Below are positions 54,395 to 62,819 of a stretch of DNA of 64,000 bases, piece by piece (position 1 is the stretch's first letter; each line of letters begins with the position of its first letter). Both the position numbers and the translations under genes were made by a program. The stretch is from Paraburkholderia agricolaris (lineage in GTDB: Bacteria; Pseudomonadota; Gammaproteobacteria; Burkholderiales; Burkholderiaceae): NCBI RefSeq assembly GCF_009455635.1, contig NZ_QPER01000002.1, positions 2,728,001 through 2,792,000 on the forward strand, given 5' to 3'. The notes below the pieces were generated by a model. It made no database searches. It was not told where the DNA came from and saw nothing but the letters and a program-made list of their open reading frames with translations.

Positions 54395-55798
54395 ATGAGC
54401 ACGACCATCTCAGTCGAAGAACCGCCCCGCGTCATCGGGATCGTGACCAGGATCTACTCGAGTTTGCTGATCGTTGGTTTTGCACTCATTCCCGCCTACC
54501 TGATTACTTACCTGGTTTTCTTTCAGGACCCGAGCCTGAAATTCGAAAACCATGCATTCCACGAAATCGCGATCGCAGCGGCAACCCTCGAAGGACTGTT
54601 TGTCACCTACGTGACATGGCGCTGTTATCTGTCGTCAGGCGAGCCGCTGTTGCGTTGGCTGACTTTAGGCTTCCTGGGCTTTGTACTGGTCTATGCGCTG
54701 CACGGCGCGTTCACCGGCATGGCTCACCACAATATCTGGCTGTTCCTGCTCTATGGACCCGCATCGCGCCTGGTGATGTCGGTGCTGTTGCTGATCGGAC
54801 TTCTCTCATACCACCGCGCGCCGGACGTGGTCGAACGGCGCTCGAAACCTGGCCCGTGGCTAGGGTGGATCGCCGTGTTCGTCCTGATCGACGTGCTTGT
54901 CGGAATCGTTGCGAACTCGCCCATTGCGGGCGACCTTGCCGTGCGGCTCTCAATGGAAGGCGGCGCACTCGTCTTCTCCACGCTGAATGTCATGGTGCTG
55001 ATGCTGCGCCGCATTCGCTCGCCGCTGATGGTGATCTATGGCATCTCCATCACGTCCTTCGCGCTTGCCTCCCTCGCGTTCATTATCGGCAAGCCCTGGA
55101 ATCACATGTGGTGGCTGGCGCACGCGATCTTCGCCGCCGGCTTTTTCCTGCTGAGTTACGGCGTCGTTCAGGCGTTTCGCACAACACGCTCCTTTTCGAC
55201 GATCTACAGCCAGGAAGAACTGATGGCCCGCCTCGCGGAAGCGATGGCACGCACGGAAAGCGCGCTGCAGGAACTCCAGCGCACCAATCACAAACTCGAG
55301 CACCTTGCCGCGACCGACCCGCTGACGGGCGCCGCGAACCGGCGCGAGTTTATCCAGCAGGTGGAGGCGGAAATCGCGCGCGCGAGGCGGGAGGGTGCGC
55401 CGTTCTCCCTGCTAGCGCTGGATCTCGACCACTTCAAATTGATCAACGACAACTACGGCCACCAGGTGGGCGATGAGGTGTTGCAGCGATTCGTGCAGAA
55501 ATGCCTGGATGCCATTCGCCCCTATGACGGCATGGCGCGAGTCGGGGGTGAAGAGTTCATGGTGCTCCTGCCCAGAGCCGCGCTGGAGGCGGCGCGTTCG
55601 ATCGCGGAGCGCGTCCGCGGCGCGGTCGCGACCGAGGAGTTTTATACCAGAGCCGGGCGGGCGGTCACCGTTACCGTCAGTGTCGGGATTTCCGAGTTCG
55701 GCCGCGACGGCGACACGATCGACACCCTCCTGCGAGTCGCCGATGAGCGGCTTTATCGAGCCAAGCACGACGGTCGCAACCGGGTGGTGGCCGGATAA
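54395..55798 (+). CDS. Membrane-bound diguanylate cyclase (GGDEF)
   Basis: This 467-aa protein has about eight hydrophobic helices in residues ~20-270 forming a membrane sensor. A short coiled coil follows (ELMARLAEAMARTESALQEL), then a GGDEF domain from ~305 (DPLTGAANRREFIQQVEAEI). The catalytic motif is GGEEF and the product-inhibition site RxxD is present as RPYD five residues before it. An active, feedback-inhibited c-di-GMP synthase is expected. The ligand of the membrane module is unknown. Confidence 0.9.
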   Translation: MSTTISVEEPPRVIGIVTRIYSSLLIVGFALIPAYLITYLVFFQDPSLKFENHAFHEIAIAAATLEGLFVTYVTWRCYLSSGEPLLRWLTLGFLGFVLVYALHGAFTGMAHHNIWLFLLYGPASRLVMSVLLLIGLLSYHRAPDVVERRSKPGPWLGWIAVFVLIDVLVGIVANSPIAGDLAVRLSMEGGALVFSTLNVMVLMLRRIRSPLMVIYGISITSFALASLAFIIGKPWNHMWWLAHAIFAAGFFLLSYGVVQAFRTTRSFSTIYSQEELMARLAEAMARTESALQELQRTNHKLEHLAATDPLTGAANRREFIQQVEAEIARARREGAPFSLLALDLDHFKLINDNYGHQVGDEVLQRFVQKCLDAIRPYDGMARVGGEEFMVLLPRAALEAARSIAERVRGAVATEEFYTRAGRAVTVTVSVGISEFGRDGDTIDTLLRVADERLYRAKHDGRNRVVAG

Positions 55799-55929
55799 AA
55801 GCGCTTCGCGATCGACCCATCGCGGTTCGATACGCCTCCTGCCAGATAGTCACATATACGCGGTCGCCTGACCGCTGCGGGCCTCCAGCTGCCTGGGAGG
55901 CTCGGGGAACCCGGTTGAGCATGTTGCTA

Positions 55930-55946
55930 ATGTTATGTTATAACAT
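55930..55946 (+). promoter_or_regulatory. Zur box
   Basis: ATGTTAT-GTT-ATAACAT: a perfect 7-bp inverted repeat with 3-bp spacer, identical in arms and spacing to the proteobacterial Zur operator core. It lies about 75 bp before the COG0523 GTPase gene. Zur represses such genes when zinc is sufficient. Confidence 0.8.
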
Positions 55947-56018
55947 GCCGGATTAACCGGGTCGCGTTGTTGCGTTGACATACGCGCCTTGCCTTTCATC
56001 ATTTCGAGGCTTCTCCCC

Positions 56019-57218
56019 ATGCACAAGCTTCCTGTCACCGTGCTGTCCGGCTTTCTTGGCGCAGGCAAAACCACGCTTCTGAACCATGTCCTGAATAACC
56101 GTGAAGGCAAGCGGGTAGCCGTGATCGTGAACGACATGTCAGAGGTCAATATCGACGCCCAGTTGATCCGCGACGGCGGCAGCCAGCTTTCACATATCGA
56201 CGAAAAGCTTGTCGAGATGAGCAATGGCTGCATTTGCTGCACCCTGCGGGAGGATTTGCTGATCGAAATCCAGCGTCTCGCACGGGAGCGGCGCTTCGAC
56301 TACTTGCTGATCGAATCGACGGGGATTTCCGAGCCTTTACCGGTTGCCGAAACCTTTACTTTCCGCGACGAAGCAGGCCACAGTCTTTCCGATGTCGCGC
56401 GCCTCGACACCATGGTCACCGTCGTCGACGCCTACAATTTCGTGCGCGATTACGGTTCGCACGATTTTCTGGCCGATCGGGGCGAAACCATGGGTGAGGA
56501 AGACCGGCGAACGGTCGTCGATCTGCTGACCGAGCAGATCGAGTTCTGCGACGTGATCGTGCTGAACAAAACCGATCTCGTAACGGCGGATCAGATCGAT
56601 CAACTCAAGGGCGTGCTCCGCGTGCTCAACTCGCGGGCGTCGATTGTGCAAAGCCATTTCGGGCAGGTTCCGATCGACCGGATTCTCGATACGGGCCTGT
56701 TCGACTTCGAGGCCGCGTCGCAGGCGCCCGGATGGCTCAAGGAAATGCGCGGCGAGCATATTCCCGAAAGCGAGCAATACGGCATCACCAGCTTTGTCTA
56801 TCGCGCCCGACGCCCGTTCCACCCGAAGCGCTTCTTCGACTGGATTCAGTGCGAATGGCCCGGCGTAGTGCGCTCGAAAGGATACTTCTGGCTCGCATCG
56901 CGCAATCATGCCGTCGGCGAATGGTCGCAGGCCGGCGCGATCTCACGGCATGGGCGCGCGGGGACGTGGTGGGCGGCCGTGCCGAAATATTCGTGGCCAC
57001 AGGACCCCGAGGCGCAGGCGATGATTCGCAGCCGCTGGGACGGGCGCTTCGGCGATCGCCAACAGGAGTTGGTCTTGATCGGCACGGGCATGGACGAGGC
57101 GTCGTTGCGCGCGTCGTTCGATGTCTGCCTGTTAAGCGATGAAGAACTTGCCCGTTCGGAAACCGTGTGGCGTGACTTTCCCGATCCGTTTCCAGACTGG
57201 ACACCGCCTCGCGGATGA
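56019..57218 (+). CDS. Zinc-responsive COG0523 GTPase metallochaperone (ZigA/YciC type)
   Basis: This 399-aa G3E GTPase has the P-loop [11 protein letters not shown] (residues 10-20), the metal motif GCICC at Cys71-Cys73-Cys74, [12 protein letters not shown] for guanine recognition, and a C-terminal CobW_C domain ([20 protein letters not shown]). I chose the start MHKLPVT as normal for the family. The Zur box upstream identifies it as a zinc-starvation gene that delivers or redistributes Zn(II). It stands alone. Confidence 0.9.
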   Translation: MHKLPVTVLSGFLGAGKTTLLNHVLNNREGKRVAVIVNDMSEVNIDAQLIRDGGSQLSHIDEKLVEMSNGCICCTLREDLLIEIQRLARERRFDYLLIESTGISEPLPVAETFTFRDEAGHSLSDVARLDTMVTVVDAYNFVRDYGSHDFLADRGETMGEEDRRTVVDLLTEQIEFCDVIVLNKTDLVTADQIDQLKGVLRVLNSRASIVQSHFGQVPIDRILDTGLFDFEAASQAPGWLKEMRGEHIPESEQYGITSFVYRARRPFHPKRFFDWIQCEWPGVVRSKGYFWLASRNHAVGEWSQAGAISRHGRAGTWWAAVPKYSWPQDPEAQAMIRSRWDGRFGDRQQELVLIGTGMDEASLRASFDVCLLSDEELARSETVWRDFPDPFPDWTPPRG

Positions 57219-57487
57219 CACGGCACAGACGTGCTCGCCGGTGGCGTTAAGCACGCGCCGCCATCTCTGCGAGGCAACAAACAGGTATCCCATCTTTCAC
57301 AGGAAGGCTTCCTTGCGCACCAGCGCGGCCTTGCAACCGGCGCCGGCGAAAGTCCCGGCGGCGTCACTGAGGAAAGCTCCCGCATTGGCGTCTACGGGTT
57401 TTTCCCGATCCCGGCCTATGTCGATACCGGCGTCGCCGAACCGTCGTTGAGGTATGTTCAACCCCTCAACTGAAAGGCAAACACACC

Positions 57488-57934
57488 ATGACCACTGGAA
57501 CAGTCCGCCTCCAACGCGTCTTGCGCGCGCCTCCCGAACGCATCTATCGGGCCTTCCTCGAACCCGATGCGATAGTCAGGTGGCTCCCACCCTATGGGTT
57601 CACCTGCCAGGTCCACCAGATGGATGCCCGCGTCGGCGGCACGCACAAGATGTCCTTCCGTAATTTCGGCACCGGCAGTAGCCACTCGTTCGGCGGCGAA
57701 TACATCGAACTCGTGCCGTTCGAAACGATCCGCTACACGGACCGATTCGACGACTCGAACCTGCCCGGCGAGATGCATGTCACCGTTTCATTGCGGCAGG
57801 TGTCCTGCGGAACAGAACTCTCCGTCGTGCAGGAAGGCGTGCCCGAGGTCATTCCTCTGGAGATGTGCTACCTCGGCTGGCAGGAGTCGCTCGTTCAGTT
57901 GGCCAAGCTGGTCGAGCCCGTGATCCCTGGTTGA
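57488..57934 (+). CDS. SRPBCC (AHSA1)-family protein
   Basis: This 148-aa START-like ligand-binding protein of the Aha1/AHSA1 group has VLRAPPERIYRAFLEPDAIV RWLPPYGF, GGEYIELVPFETIRYTDRFD and LGWQESLVQLAKLVEP at the end. These proteins bind small hydrophobic ligands; the role here is unknown. It stands alone. A strong hairpin follows its stop codon, and the 269 bp before it show no gene I can support. Confidence 0.87.
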   Translation: MTTGTVRLQRVLRAPPERIYRAFLEPDAIVRWLPPYGFTCQVHQMDARVGGTHKMSFRNFGTGSSHSFGGEYIELVPFETIRYTDRFDDSNLPGEMHVTVSLRQVSCGTELSVVQEGVPEVIPLEMCYLGWQESLVQLAKLVEPVIPG

Positions 57935-58333
57935 CGGAACCGGCACAGCTGCGCGCCGCCACCGGCGCGCAGCTCATCGATTCGCGCAGTGAACCGGCCA
58001 TTTCGCGTAATGGCCGGCGACAGAACAGAATTCCCCCCGCATTGACCTGTGCATTGCAGAACGGCTCATGCTCGACCGCTGCCATGCATCTTGCCCACGA
58101 TCCGCCGTAATCAAACCGTCATAGTTCGCAGGTAAATAGTCCGGCAACTGGAAATTTTTTCAGTGCGTGAATGAATCTGCCTACCCGCCAGGCAAAATTG
58201 ACCGTATATTTTTATCGCGCTACGCTTTCTCAGCAACCCAGGCTGCTTTCTGTCTGCTTTCTATCTCCCCAACATCACGCGAAATGGTGATCTCACAAGC
58301 GCGATCCGCAGGCGCAGGAGTCAGTACACAGCC
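57935..58333. other. Non-coding stretch with a strong hairpin
   Basis: Thirteen bases after the SRPBCC stop is a perfect 12-bp stem AGCTGCGCGCCG-CCAC-CGGCGCGCAGCT (57947-57974), terminator-like but without a T run. The rest is the A/T-richer upstream region of the PAS-LuxR gene. No reading frame looks coding. Confidence 0.6.
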
Positions 58334-58936
58334 ATGAAAAGCGAACTCATCGAAGACCTTGTCATCACTGCGGCGGAGTTTTCGCCTGACGCAATCTTCC
58401 TCGTCAGCGAGACGGGACGTATCCGCCATGCCAGTTCTGCGTGCGAGGATATCTTCGGCTACACACCAGGCGATTTCGTCGATCAGTTCATCATCGATTT
58501 CGTGGTTCCGGCCGATCAGGATGCCACGCGCCGGGAAGCCAAAGAGGTATTGGCCGGGCGCAAACGGGTAGGGTTCGAGAACCGCTATCGTCATAAGAAT
58601 GGCAGGGACGTCTACATCACGTGGTCAGCGCGCTGGCTGGAGCACGAGCAACTGCGTGTCGGCGTGGCCCGCGACGTCACCGAACTCCGGCGCCGGGAGG
58701 CCGGGCCCTCGGCGCTGCTGTCCATCCTTGCGCCTTACGAACGCAAGGTGGTTGAACTGCTGCTGACGGAGGCGACTGAAAAACAGATCGCCGAACGGCT
58801 TGGTCTCGCCGCCTCCACCACCCATTCCTATATCACCGGGATTTTCCGCAAATACGGCGTGCGGGGACGGGCAGGTTTGATGAGCCTGTGGCTCAAGCAC
58901 CTTTCTAACGGCATCGCCCCGTCTGGCGACAGGTAA
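58334..58936 (+). CDS. PAS-LuxR transcriptional regulator
   Basis: This 200-aa regulator has a PAS domain in residues ~10-125 (SPDAIFLVSETGRIRHASSA; CEDIFGYTPGDFVDQFIIDF; RYRHKNGRDVYITWSARWLE). A LuxR-type helix-turn-helix follows in ~140-190 (LLLTEATEKQIAERLGLAAS then TTHSYITGIFRKYGV). It senses a small ligand or redox state and binds DNA directly, with no receiver domain. The target is unknown. Confidence 0.87.
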   Translation: MKSELIEDLVITAAEFSPDAIFLVSETGRIRHASSACEDIFGYTPGDFVDQFIIDFVVPADQDATRREAKEVLAGRKRVGFENRYRHKNGRDVYITWSARWLEHEQLRVGVARDVTELRRREAGPSALLSILAPYERKVVELLLTEATEKQIAERLGLAASTTHSYITGIFRKYGVRGRAGLMSLWLKHLSNGIAPSGDR

Positions 58937-59259
58937 GCGCGATCATTCGCGCCCTGCAAGAGCGCGAGCGAGCCGTACTCGCGAATCATGCGAGCAGGCC
59001 TTGCCGAATGGTTTTTCTTATGCGGAGCCCGCCGGTTTTGCACGCATTGTCCGGGCTCTCATTGGTTTCTCTCAGGTTTCTGGCTTCGAACTTTTTGTGG
59101 CTCAACGATCGCGCCGCGAACACCGCCGACGACGCCGTCTAGCCCATATAGTGGAACCGATGCTACCTGAAACAGCGTGTCCAACGAACCCTGCTAATCA
59201 GAGGGGTGATGCGGGACCGCATGCCGGCGCGGAGCGAGCCGCCCCACGCGTACCCCCTT
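58937..59259. other. Non-coding stretch between PAS-LuxR gene and L-fuconate dehydratase gene
   Basis: 323 bp between convergent genes. Reading frames here are short and unlike protein. No clear terminator with T run, tRNA or repeat was recognised. Confidence 0.5.
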
Positions 59260-60558
59260 TCATATCCGCCAGGCCGGCCCCTCGGGAAAGTCATATTGAT
59301 CGAGCGACGCCGCGTGCATTTCGATGCTGTAGCCCGCGCGTTGCGGCGGCATATACCGGCCGTTTCGAATCACAACCGGGTCAACAAAATGCTCATGCAA
59401 ATGGTCCACGTATTCGAGCACCCGGTTTTCCAGCGATGCCGACACGCAGATATAGTCGAACAGCGAAATATGCTGCACGTACTCGCACAAACCGACGCCG
59501 CCCGCATGCGGGCACACGGGCACGCCAAACTTCGCCGCCATCAGCAGCACGACGATCACCTCGTTCAGACCGCCGAGCCGGCAGCTATCGACCTGACAGA
59601 AGTCGATGGCCTGCGCCTGCAGCAACTGCTTGAACATCACCCGGTTATGGCAATGCTCGCCCGTCGCGACGCCGATAGGCCGAATCCGCTGCCGGATCGC
59701 GGCGTGGCCGAGAATGTCGTCGGGACTCGTCGGTTCCTCGATCCACCACGGATCGAATTGCGCCAGTTGCCGCATGTTCGCGACCGCTTCGTCGACACCC
59801 CACACCTGGTTCGCATCCATCATCAGCTTCAGGTTTTCGCCGATCTCCTCGCGCAGGATGCGAGCCCGGCGCATGTCTTCTTCAAGATTGCCGCCCACCT
59901 TCTGCTTGAAGTGCGTCCAGCCCTGCGCGACGCCTTCCCGCGCGAGACGGCGAATCTTGGCATCGTCGTAACCGAGCCAGCCGGCCGACGTCGTGTAGGC
60001 CGGATAGCCGTGCGCCAGCATCTCCTTCTCGCGCTCACCCCGGGTTTTCGCGTGACGGTGCAGCATGGCGATGGCTTCCTGCGGCGTAATCGCATCGGTC
60101 ACATAGCGGAAGTCGAGACAACCCACGAGCTCTTCGGGGCTCATGTCGACGAGCAGTTTCCACACCGGCTTGCCTTCCGCTTTGGCCCACAGGTCCCAGG
60201 CCGCGTTCACGACCGCCGCCGTCGCGAGGTGAATCGCGCCTTTGTCCGGGCCGATCCAGCGCAGTTGGCTATCCGAGGTCAGCGTGCGCCAGAAAGCGCC
60301 CATGTTCGCGGCGATATCCTCGAGCGTTTTGCCGACGATCAGCGGAGCCAGCGCCTGCACCGCCGCCACGCAAATCTCGTTGCCACGGCCAATGGTGAAC
60401 GTGAGGCCGTGGCCAGTGAAGCCTTTCGGCGAATCGGTTTCGAGCGTTACATAGGTGGCGGAGTAATCCGGCGCGGCGTTCATCGCGTCGGAGCCGTCGA
60501 GCGAACGCGAGGTCGGGAAGCGGATGTCCCGGACGGACAGCTTGGTGATCGTGGGCAT
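59260..60558 (-). CDS. L-fuconate dehydratase (enolase superfamily)
   Basis: This 432-aa enzyme of the mandelate-racemase/enolase superfamily has DIRFPTSRSLDGSDAMNAAP at the N-terminus (diagnostic for fuconate dehydratase), the catalytic KxK-type site HFKQKVGGNLEED, metal ligands in MMDANQVW, WWIEEPTSPDD and GVATGEHCHNR, and PHAGGVGLCEYVQH. It converts L-fuconate to 2-keto-3-deoxy-L-fuconate in the non-phosphorylative L-fucose pathway. The start has AGGAGGG upstream. It is the last gene of the operon, after a perfect intercistronic hairpin. Confidence 0.92.
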   Translation of the reverse strand: MPTITKLSVRDIRFPTSRSLDGSDAMNAAPDYSATYVTLETDSPKGFTGHGLTFTIGRGNEICVAAVQALAPLIVGKTLEDIAANMGAFWRTLTSDSQLRWIGPDKGAIHLATAAVVNAAWDLWAKAEGKPVWKLLVDMSPEELVGCLDFRYVTDAITPQEAIAMLHRHAKTRGEREKEMLAHGYPAYTTSAGWLGYDDAKIRRLAREGVAQGWTHFKQKVGGNLEEDMRRARILREEIGENLKLMMDANQVWGVDEAVANMRQLAQFDPWWIEEPTSPDDILGHAAIRQRIRPIGVATGEHCHNRVMFKQLLQAQAIDFCQVDSCRLGGLNEVIVVLLMAAKFGVPVCPHAGGVGLCEYVQHISLFDYICVSASLENRVLEYVDHLHEHFVDPVVIRNGRYMPPQRAGYSIEMHAASLDQYDFPEGPAWRI

Positions 60559-60601
60559 CTGAACACCCTCCTGTTGGACAGCGATCGACTTCAGCCTATG
60601 A

Positions 60602-60637
60602 GCAAAGAGACCGGGTGCGCTCACCCGGTCTCTTTGC
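60602..60637 (-). promoter_or_regulatory. Perfect 16-bp intercistronic hairpin
   Basis: GCAAAGAGACCGGGTG-CGCT-CACCCGGTCTCTTTGC lies between the sugar-binding protein and L-fuconate dehydratase genes. No T run follows on the transcribed strand. It is more likely an mRNA-stabilising or attenuating stem that raises binding-protein output relative to the enzyme than a full terminator. Confidence 0.7.
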
Positions 60638-60722
60638 GGCCACCCTCTCGCCCCGCCATGCAGGACGGAAAAAGAAGAGGACGCGTTGCGCCCTCCTCTG
60701 TCTTCGCGCCTCGCGGCGACGC

Positions 60723-61664
60723 TCAGTCGTAGAGCACGGCGGCAATCTTGGGATCGCTGATATTGCTCTTGTCATACCAGTAGAAGCCGGTGTCGACTTT
60801 CTTCGGCAACTTCTCGCCCTTCAGCGCCTTGACCGCGGAGTCGACCACGCACTTGCCGATGCCGATCGGGTTCTGCGTGATAGCGCCGTACATCAGGCCG
60901 GACGTGATGTCGTCCTTCTGTTCCTTGCCGGAGTCGTAGCCTATCAGGACAAGCTTCTTGCCCGATTCCTTGACACCGATCGCGGCACCCTCCGCCGAGC
61001 CTTCATTCGAGCCGAAAATGCCCTTGAGATTGGGGTTGGCCTGAATCATCGTCTTGGCGATTTCCGCCGACTTCAGATGGTCACCGCCGCCGTACTGCAC
61101 CGAGACGATCTTGATGTTCGGGTGCTTTGCCTTCATCTCGTTCAGGAAGCCGTCGCGGCGATCGATGCCGGTACGGCTCGTCTGGTCGTGCACGATCAGA
61201 CCCACCTCGCCCGCATCGCCGATCGCCCCGGCCATCTTGTCGGCGGCGAGCGCGGCCGCCGCAATGTTGTCGGTCGCGCAGGTGGTCAGCGGAATGTCGC
61301 TGTCGACGCCGGAGTCGAAGGCGATAACCGGTATTTTGGCGGCCTGCGCCCGCTTCAGCAGCGGAATGGCCGCCTTGCTATCGAGCGCGGCAAAGCCGAG
61401 CGCCTGAGGCTTCTTGGCAAGCGCGGCCGAGAGCATGTCGATCTGCTTGTCGACCATCGCCTCGGTTTCCGGCCCCTCGAAGGTGATCCTGACGTTATGC
61501 TCCTTGGCCGACTGCTCCGCGCCGGCTTTGACGGCCTGCCAGAACTGGTGCTGGAAGCCTTTCGAAATCAGCGGGATGTAGGTGTCCTGCGCATACGCAA
61601 CATTCGCCCCGCCAACGAGCGCGCCAACGCCGACCACGACACCGATTAGTCTTCTTTTCAACAT
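60723..61664 (-). CDS. Sugar ABC transporter periplasmic binding protein (RbsB-like, probable L-fucose)
   Basis: This 313-aa protein has a signal peptide (MLKRRLIGVVVGVGALVGGA, cut after AYA) and a periplasmic-binding fold (IPLISKGFQHQFWQAVKAGA; VIAFDSGVDSDIPLTTCATD; LKGIFGSNEGSAEGAAIGVK). The start is supported by TAGGAGGAG. L-fucose or a related sugar is inferred from L-fuconate dehydratase just downstream. 110 bp separate it from the permease gene. Confidence 0.9.
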   Translation of the reverse strand: MLKRRLIGVVVGVGALVGGANVAYAQDTYIPLISKGFQHQFWQAVKAGAEQSAKEHNVRITFEGPETEAMVDKQIDMLSAALAKKPQALGFAALDSKAAIPLLKRAQAAKIPVIAFDSGVDSDIPLTTCATDNIAAAALAADKMAGAIGDAGEVGLIVHDQTSRTGIDRRDGFLNEMKAKHPNIKIVSVQYGGGDHLKSAEIAKTMIQANPNLKGIFGSNEGSAEGAAIGVKESGKKLVLIGYDSGKEQKDDITSGLMYGAITQNPIGIGKCVVDSAVKALKGEKLPKKVDTGFYWYDKSNISDPKIAAVLYD

Positions 61665-61774
61665 GGGGTTTCTCCTCCTAAGTGGGCCATCAACCTCCAG
61701 CCTGGGGGAGCCTTTGGCGCTCCCTTTTCCTGATCTTTGATCTTCGATCTTGTGCCGTGTGGCGTTTGCCTTCG

Positions 61775-62800
61775 TCAGCTCTTCTTGCGCCGCAAAATAT
61801 CGGCATAGACCGCGAGAATGATGATGAGGCCGGTCACCACGATCTGCCATTCCTGCGCGACGGACATGATGCGCAGACCGTTGGTCAGCACACTCATGAT
61901 GAACGCGCCGATAATCGTGCCCAGAATCGTGCCCGCGCCGCCGCTCAGCGAGGTTCCGCCGATCACCACGGCGGCGATCGCTTCGAGTTCGTAACCTTGA
62001 CCTAGCGCCGGCTGGGCCGAATTCAGGCGCGAGGCGATCAGCAGTCCGGCAACGCCGCAAATGGCGCCGGCCAGACCATAAATCGCAATCTTCCACCGGT
62101 CGACATTCACGCCGGAAAGACGCACGGCTTCTTCATTGCTGCCGAGCGCGAAGGTATAGCGGCCGAGCGCCGTGCGGTTAAGCGTGATCGAACTCACAAT
62201 CGCAAGGAAAAACAGGATCAGCACCGCATTCGGCACAGGCAGGTTCGGCAGCACATAGCCGATCAGCGAATCCTGCGAGATCCGGTAGAAGTTTTCGGTG
62301 TCGCTGAAATAGATCGGCTTGTCCGCCGAAACGACGAGCGAAAGGCCCTTGAGCAGCAGCATCATGCCCAGGGTGGCAATGAACGGCGGTATTTTCATTT
62401 TCGCCGTGAGGGTGCCCGAAATAGTCCCGCAGATCGCCCCCGTGCCAATCGCGGCCAGCACGCCGGTCCACATCGGCAAATGCCAATAGGTCAGAAACAC
62501 GCCGCAAATCACCGCCGTGAACGTCATCAGCGTACCGACGGACAGATCGATGCCGCCGGTGATGATCACGAACGTGCAGGCAATCGCCAGCACGCCGTTG
62601 ACCGCCGTCGCCTGCAAAATCCCGAGCATGTTGTCCATCTGCATGAACGCGGGCGACGCAAAACTGAAAAAGACCAGCAGGAGAATCAGGCTGCCGAAGG
62701 CGAGCAGTTTTTGCACGGCGGTCGGCGCGAAGACGCGGGCTCTCAGGCCCGAGGCTCTTTCCTTGCTACCCAGCGCCGACGTATCCGATGGCAGTGTCAT
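61775..62800 (-). CDS. Sugar ABC transporter permease (RbsC-like)
   Basis: This 341-aa, about 10-helix permease of the ribose/xylose/arabinose type has FVIITGGIDLSVGTLMTFTA, the EAA-like ALGSNEEAVRLSGVNVDRWK, and AAVVIGGTSLSGGAGTILGT. It forms the inner-membrane channel with the ATPase encoded 19 bp upstream. Confidence 0.92.
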   Translation of the reverse strand: MTLPSDTSALGSKERASGLRARVFAPTAVQKLLAFGSLILLLVFFSFASPAFMQMDNMLGILQATAVNGVLAIACTFVIITGGIDLSVGTLMTFTAVICGVFLTYWHLPMWTGVLAAIGTGAICGTISGTLTAKMKIPPFIATLGMMLLLKGLSLVVSADKPIYFSDTENFYRISQDSLIGYVLPNLPVPNAVLILFFLAIVSSITLNRTALGRYTFALGSNEEAVRLSGVNVDRWKIAIYGLAGAICGVAGLLIASRLNSAQPALGQGYELEAIAAVVIGGTSLSGGAGTILGTIIGAFIMSVLTNGLRIMSVAQEWQIVVTGLIIILAVYADILRRKKS

Positions 62801-62819
62801 GTCATAGACCTCTCGAGGC

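Noticed and set aside
57219..57487. Minus-strand frame reading ...DANAGAFLSDAAGTFAGAGCKA... before the SRPBCC gene
   Set aside because: Composition looks protein-like, but there is no convincing start codon or SD and no family I recognise. Possibly a tail of a decayed gene, not supportable.
61665..62096. In-frame 5' extension of the sugar-binding protein gene
   Set aside because: It is antisense-free but lies over the permease 3' end with an arginine-rich, non-coding look. The signal peptide start with TAGGAGGAG is clearly the real one.
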